Shown: piece by piece, positions 60,904-64,000 of the stretch
How positions within the stretch are numbered: position 1 is the stretch's first letter
Layout: each line of letters opens with the position of its first letter
Assembly: GCA_963777325.1 (NCBI GenBank)
Contig: CAVZQE010000006.1
Span: 86,850-150,849 of the forward strand
Length of the DNA stretch: 64,000 bases
Direction of reading: 5' to 3'
From: JAFAXA01 sp963777325
Lineage (GTDB): Bacteria; Pseudomonadota; Alphaproteobacteria; Acetobacterales; Acetobacteraceae
Position numbers and translations under genes: made by a program
The notes under the pieces: model-generated
Seen by the model: the letters and a program-made list of their open reading frames with translations, nothing else
Database searches by the model: none
What the model was told of the DNA's origin: nothing

Positions 60904-62997
60904 ATGGAGCAGGCCTTCGCCGGCATCCGCTTCGACCCCGTGGTTCCGGTCTGGCTGATCGCCGCGCTGGCGGCGTGCTGCTTGCTCGTCGTCGTTCCGG
61001 CTCTCGTCCGCCGGGCGCGGGGCGGGGTCTCGCGGACGCTCGCCTTCGCCGTGCTGCTGCTCTGGCTGGCCGGCCCGAGAGCCGTCCAGGAAACGCGCGA
61101 GGCGCTCTCCGATATCGGGCTGCTGGTGGTCGATCAGACCGCCTCGATGCGGATCGGCAACCGGACCGCGCTCGCGGACGCCGCACGCAAGAAAATAGAG
61201 GAAGAGGCGGCGAGATTCCCCGATCTCGACCTCCGCACCATCACCGTGCCGGAGGGCGGCAACGCCGGCACGCGCCTGTTCGGCGCGATTGACAGGGCGC
61301 TCGCCGACATGCCGCGCGCGCGGCTCGCGGGCGTGGTCGCGATCACGGACGGGCAGATCCACGACGTCCCCGCCGAAGCGCCGGGGGGCGTGCCGCTCAA
61401 CGTGCTGATCCCGGCGCGCGGCGAGCAGACCGACCGCCGACTGCGCATCATCGAGGCCCCCGCCTTCGGGATCGTCGGGCGGCCGGTCACGGTCCGGCTC
61501 GCGATCGAAGATCTCGGGGTCGCGCACCCGGCCGGCACCGCCCGCCTGACCATCCGCCGCGACGGCGAGCCCGCGCGCACGGAAATGGTCCCGATCGGCC
61601 GCGAGCACGCGATCGAGGTGCCGATCACCCGCGCCGGTCCGACCGTGCTCGATCTGCAGGCCGAGGCGCTGCCGGGCGAGGTCTCACCGATCAACAACCG
61701 GGCCGTGGTGCAGATCAACGGCGTGCGCGACCGTCTGCGCGTGCTGCTGATCTCGGGCGAGCCGCACGCGGGCGAGCGCACCTGGCGGCGGCTGCTGAAG
61801 GCGGACCCGGCGGTCGATCTCGTGCATTTCACCATCCTGCGGCCGCCGGAGAAGGACGACCTCACGCCGCTGAACGAGCTGGCGCTGATCGCCTTCCCGG
61901 TGCGGGAACTGTTCCAGGTGAAGATCAGCGAGTTTGACCTGATCATTCTCGACCGCTTCCAGAATCGCGGCCTGCTGCCCCTGCCCTATCTGCGCAACAT
62001 CGCCGATTACGTCCGCAACGGCGGCGCGCTGCTGCTCAGCGTCGGGCCGGAATTCTCGGGCGCGGGCAGCCTCGCCGAGACGCCGCTCGGCGCCGTGCTG
62101 CCCGGACGGCCCGCCCGCACCGGCGCGCTGGTCGAGGAACCGTTCCGCCCGCGCGTGACCCCGCTCGGCCTCCGCCATCCGGTGACGGAGGGACTGGCGG
62201 GAGCCAATCGCAGCCCGTCCGGCAGCGATGCGCCGAGCTGGGGCTCGTGGTACCGCCGGATCACGGCCGAGGATGTGCGTGGCGAGGCATTGATGAGCGC
62301 GCCGGACGGCAGCCCGCTGCTGCTGCTCGACCGCGTCGGCGAGGGCCGGACCGCCCTGCTGCTCTCCGACCAGATCTGGCTCTGGTCGCGCGGCCATGAG
62401 GGCGGCGGGCCGCAGGCCGAGCTGCTGCGCCGGGTCGCGCACTGGCTGATGAAGGAGCCGGAGTTGGAGGAGAACAGCCTGACCGCGACGGTCGAGAACG
62501 GCACGCTCACCGTGGAGCGGCACGCGACCGAGGACGGACCGCCGGGCGAGGTCACGATCACCGACCCGGACGGCCATAAGCGAACCGCGCCGCTCCGGGA
62601 CGCCGGGCCAGGCCGGGCGACGGCGACCATGCCCGCGTCCATGCCGGGCGTCTGGCAGGCGAGCGATGGAACCCGGACCGCCTACGCCGCCGCGGGCACC
62701 GCCAATCCACCCGAGATCGCCGATCTGCGCGCGACCGCGACGCGCGTGGCCGCGATCGCCCAAAGCTCGGAAGGCGGCACGCACTGGCTGGATGACGGCA
62801 CGCAGGAAGGGGCGGTCCCCAGCCTTCTCCGGACGGAGCCCGGGAGAAGCGCGTCCGGCTCCGACTGGATCGGCTTGCAGCGGCGGCACGACCATCTGGT
62901 GACCGGAATCGCGGCTTTGCCGCTGCTGCCGCCCTGGATCGCGCTGCCGCTGATGCTCACTTTGCTGCTGGTCGCATGGCGGCGCGAAGGCATGTGA
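60904..62997 (+). CDS. Membrane protein with VWA-like / glutamine amidotransferase-like domain (MoxR operon)
   Basis: This is an intact protein of about 697 residues and the last gene of the MoxR operon. It has two N-terminal helices (VPVWLIAALAACCLLVVVPA; RTLAFAVLLLWLAGPRAV), a VWA-like motif IGLLVVDQTASMRIGNRTAL (DxTxS), and a GATase1-like fold (FDLIILDRFQNRGLLPLPYL; NGGALLLSVGPEFSGAGSLA). A C-terminal helix follows (LLPPWIALPLMLTLLLVAW). ATG 60904 is chosen; GTG 60901 is also in frame. Confidence 0.9.
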   Translation: MEQAFAGIRFDPVVPVWLIAALAACCLLVVVPALVRRARGGVSRTLAFAVLLLWLAGPRAVQETREALSDIGLLVVDQTASMRIGNRTALADAARKKIEEEAARFPDLDLRTITVPEGGNAGTRLFGAIDRALADMPRARLAGVVAITDGQIHDVPAEAPGGVPLNVLIPARGEQTDRRLRIIEAPAFGIVGRPVTVRLAIEDLGVAHPAGTARLTIRRDGEPARTEMVPIGREHAIEVPITRAGPTVLDLQAEALPGEVSPINNRAVVQINGVRDRLRVLLISGEPHAGERTWRRLLKADPAVDLVHFTILRPPEKDDLTPLNELALIAFPVRELFQVKISEFDLIILDRFQNRGLLPLPYLRNIADYVRNGGALLLSVGPEFSGAGSLAETPLGAVLPGRPARTGALVEEPFRPRVTPLGLRHPVTEGLAGANRSPSGSDAPSWGSWYRRITAEDVRGEALMSAPDGSPLLLLDRVGEGRTALLLSDQIWLWSRGHEGGGPQAELLRRVAHWLMKEPELEENSLTATVENGTLTVERHATEDGPPGEVTITDPDGHKRTAPLRDAGPGRATATMPASMPGVWQASDGTRTAYAAAGTANPPEIADLRATATRVAAIAQSSEGGTHWLDDGTQEGAVPSLLRTEPGRSASGSDWIGLQRRHDHLVTGIAALPLLPPWIALPLMLTLLLVAWRREGM

Positions 62998-63055
62998 TTT
63001 TCCCTTCCGGACCGCGCGAGGCATGCTTACATCAGAGTTCCTGCTCACCCCCTAA

Positions 63056-63592
63056 CCGCGAAAGGATCGTGCCTTCCAGAACGTCGATCCCAACGAACGC
63101 GGCTTCTTCCCCCGCTCCTCCGAACCCTGGTCGCCCAGGCTGGCCCTGGTCGGCTTCGTCGGATTGTGCCTGCTGGTCGCCGTCGCCGATGGCGGACTGA
63201 CCTCGCTCGGCCTCCGCAACTGGTATCCCTCGCTTGCGCTTCCGCCCTTCACGGCGCCCGCCTGGCTGTTCGGGCCGGCCTGGGGCGTGCTCGACCTGAC
63301 AATCGGGGTCGCCGGCTGGCTCGTCTGGCGCCGGTGCGGCGCGAGCCGGCCGGTCCGGCTCTGGGGCTGGCAGCTCCTCGCCAACGCGCTGTGGACACCG
63401 GCCTTCTTCGGCCTGCGCAGCCCGGCGCTCGCGGCCGGCGTGCTTGCGCTGCTGCTGGTGCTGATACTGGTCACGATCCACGCCTTTTCCCGCATCAGCC
63501 GGGTCAGCGCCTGGCTGATGGCGCCCTATTTCGCCTGGACCGGGTACGTCGCCTACGTCACCGCCGGGATTTTGTGGCTGAACGGGGCTTGA
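63056..63592 (+). CDS. tspO: TspO/MBR family protein, start unresolved
   Basis: This protein of about 175 residues has five helices. The TspO signature is LRNWYPSLALPPFTAPAWLF followed by GPAWGVLDLTIGVAGWLVWR; later parts are LLANALWTPAFFGLRSPALA and LMAPYFAWTGYVAYVTAGIL. The family binds tetrapyrroles and cholesterol-like ligands. In frame there is no ATG, GTG or TTG between the TAA at 63053-63055 and TTG 63164, but the family-like sequence begins before that TTG (LALVGFVGLCLLVAVADGG). ATG 63023 is in the same frame but is separated by the TAA. An indel or base error near the 5' end is likely. Confidence 0.85.
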   Translation, partial: PRKDRAFQNVDPNERGFFPRSSEPWSPRLALVGFVGLCLLVAVADGGLTSLGLRNWYPSLALPPFTAPAWLFGPAWGVLDLTIGVAGWLVWRRCGASRPVRLWGWQLLANALWTPAFFGLRSPALAAGVLALLLVLILVTIHAFSRISRVSAWLMAPYFAWTGYVAYVTAGILWLNGA

Positions 63593-63606
63593 TGTAGAGT
63601 GCCCGT

Positions 63607-64000
63607 ATGATTCGCGTCAGGTCTCGCTCCCTCGCCATTGTCCTCTTCCTGTCCGCCTTGTCGTTCGCGGGGTCCGCGCATGCGCAGCTCATCGGCGGTC
63701 CCGGCGCGGGGCTGAACGCGGCAAAGAGCAGCGCCGGCCAGGAGGCGAAGCGGCCACCGCCGCCGCCCGCGCTGCCGGGCGCGCGGGTCGAGAAGGAGAT
63801 GGTGGCGCCGGCCGACCGTCCTCCCTCCGAGATGCAGCCGAACGACGCGCTGTTCGACGCAATCAACCGCGGCGACATCGCCTCCGCCCGGGACGCGATC
63901 AATCGCGGCGCCGAGTTGCAGGCGAAGAACGTGCTCGGCATGACGCCGCTCGAACTCTCGGTCGATCTCAACCGCCGCGACATCACCTTCCTGCTGCTCT
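63607..64000 (+). CDS. Secreted ankyrin-repeat protein, 3' partial
   Basis: ATG 63607 begins a signal peptide (SLAIVLFLSALSFAGSAHA), followed by a Pro-rich linker. From about residue 75 an ankyrin repeat appears (NDALFDAINRGDIASARDAI, NRGAELQAKNVLGMTPLELS). The gene runs off the window. Ankyrin repeats mediate protein binding; this one would act in the periplasm or outside. Confidence 0.88.
   Translation, partial: MIRVRSRSLAIVLFLSALSFAGSAHAQLIGGPGAGLNAAKSSAGQEAKRPPPPPALPGARVEKEMVAPADRPPSEMQPNDALFDAINRGDIASARDAINRGAELQAKNVLGMTPLELSVDLNRRDITFLLL

Noticed and set aside
58164..60926. A minus-strand open frame of about 920 codons opposite the DUF4159 gene
   Set aside because: Low-complexity Arg/Gly/Gln-rich composition and no motif; the plus-strand gene is clear.

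Overview
This is a GC-rich bacterial chromosome segment. The bc1 operon, the DUF6111/CCA/CoA-pyrophosphatase/DUF1285 operon, the MoxR-DUF58-DUF4159 operon and DUF3309 suggest an alphaproteobacterium, probably Rhodospirillales and Acetobacteraceae-like. That placement is inference from gene content, not a phylogeny.

From 1 to about 31 kb the genes are recognisable, but most are broken by single-base indels. In order: pnp (5' end outside the window); a nitronate-monooxygenase-like flavoprotein; a secreted SnoaL-like protein; an LGFP-repeat protein; the pqiABC lipid-transport operon; a methyltransferase, ArnC-like glycosyltransferase and SMR-like flippase trio; an AT-richer HNH nuclease beside a dispersed repeat; a GlcD-like FAD oxidase; an aldo/keto reductase; tRNA-Leu and tRNA-Asn; phnM with DUF1045 and a stand-alone Lrp RAM protein; csaA; gpt; a CNNM/CorC protein; and DUF3429. 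Then comes an accessory cassette on the minus strand (21.4-25.3 kb): a caspase fused to a formylglycine-generating-enzyme-type (FGE/SUMF1) domain, a small Pepco effector-associated protein, and a 3TM-holin fused to a GH108 lysozyme. comM, a degraded RND pump and an amidase follow.

From 32 to 41 kb is an accessory region. A UPF1-like helicase gene of about 1,155 codons is split by an IS21 element with a clear 6-bp target duplication, and joins in frame if the element is removed. Next to it are tRNA-Thr, a Phd/VapC toxin-antitoxin pair and an ISAs1 element that splits a small ORF upstream of dcd-murA.

From 41 to 64 kb most genes are intact: dcd, murA (one frameshift), petABC, mtnP, DUF3309, an AI-2E-type permease, dienelactone hydrolase, emrAB-type efflux genes, an ABC exporter, cca-DUF6111-nudix-DUF1285, moxR-DUF58-BatA/DUF4159-VWA-like, tspO and the start of an ankyrin protein.

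The indels also affect conserved housekeeping genes and the T-loop of tRNA-Asn, so most are probably sequence errors. Some lesions are different in kind: internal deletions in the RND gene, in-frame amber codons in pqiB and the RND gene, and the two IS insertions. These look like real decay. The most interesting locus is the caspase/Pepco/holin-lysozyme cassette, a plausible conflict or programmed-lysis system.
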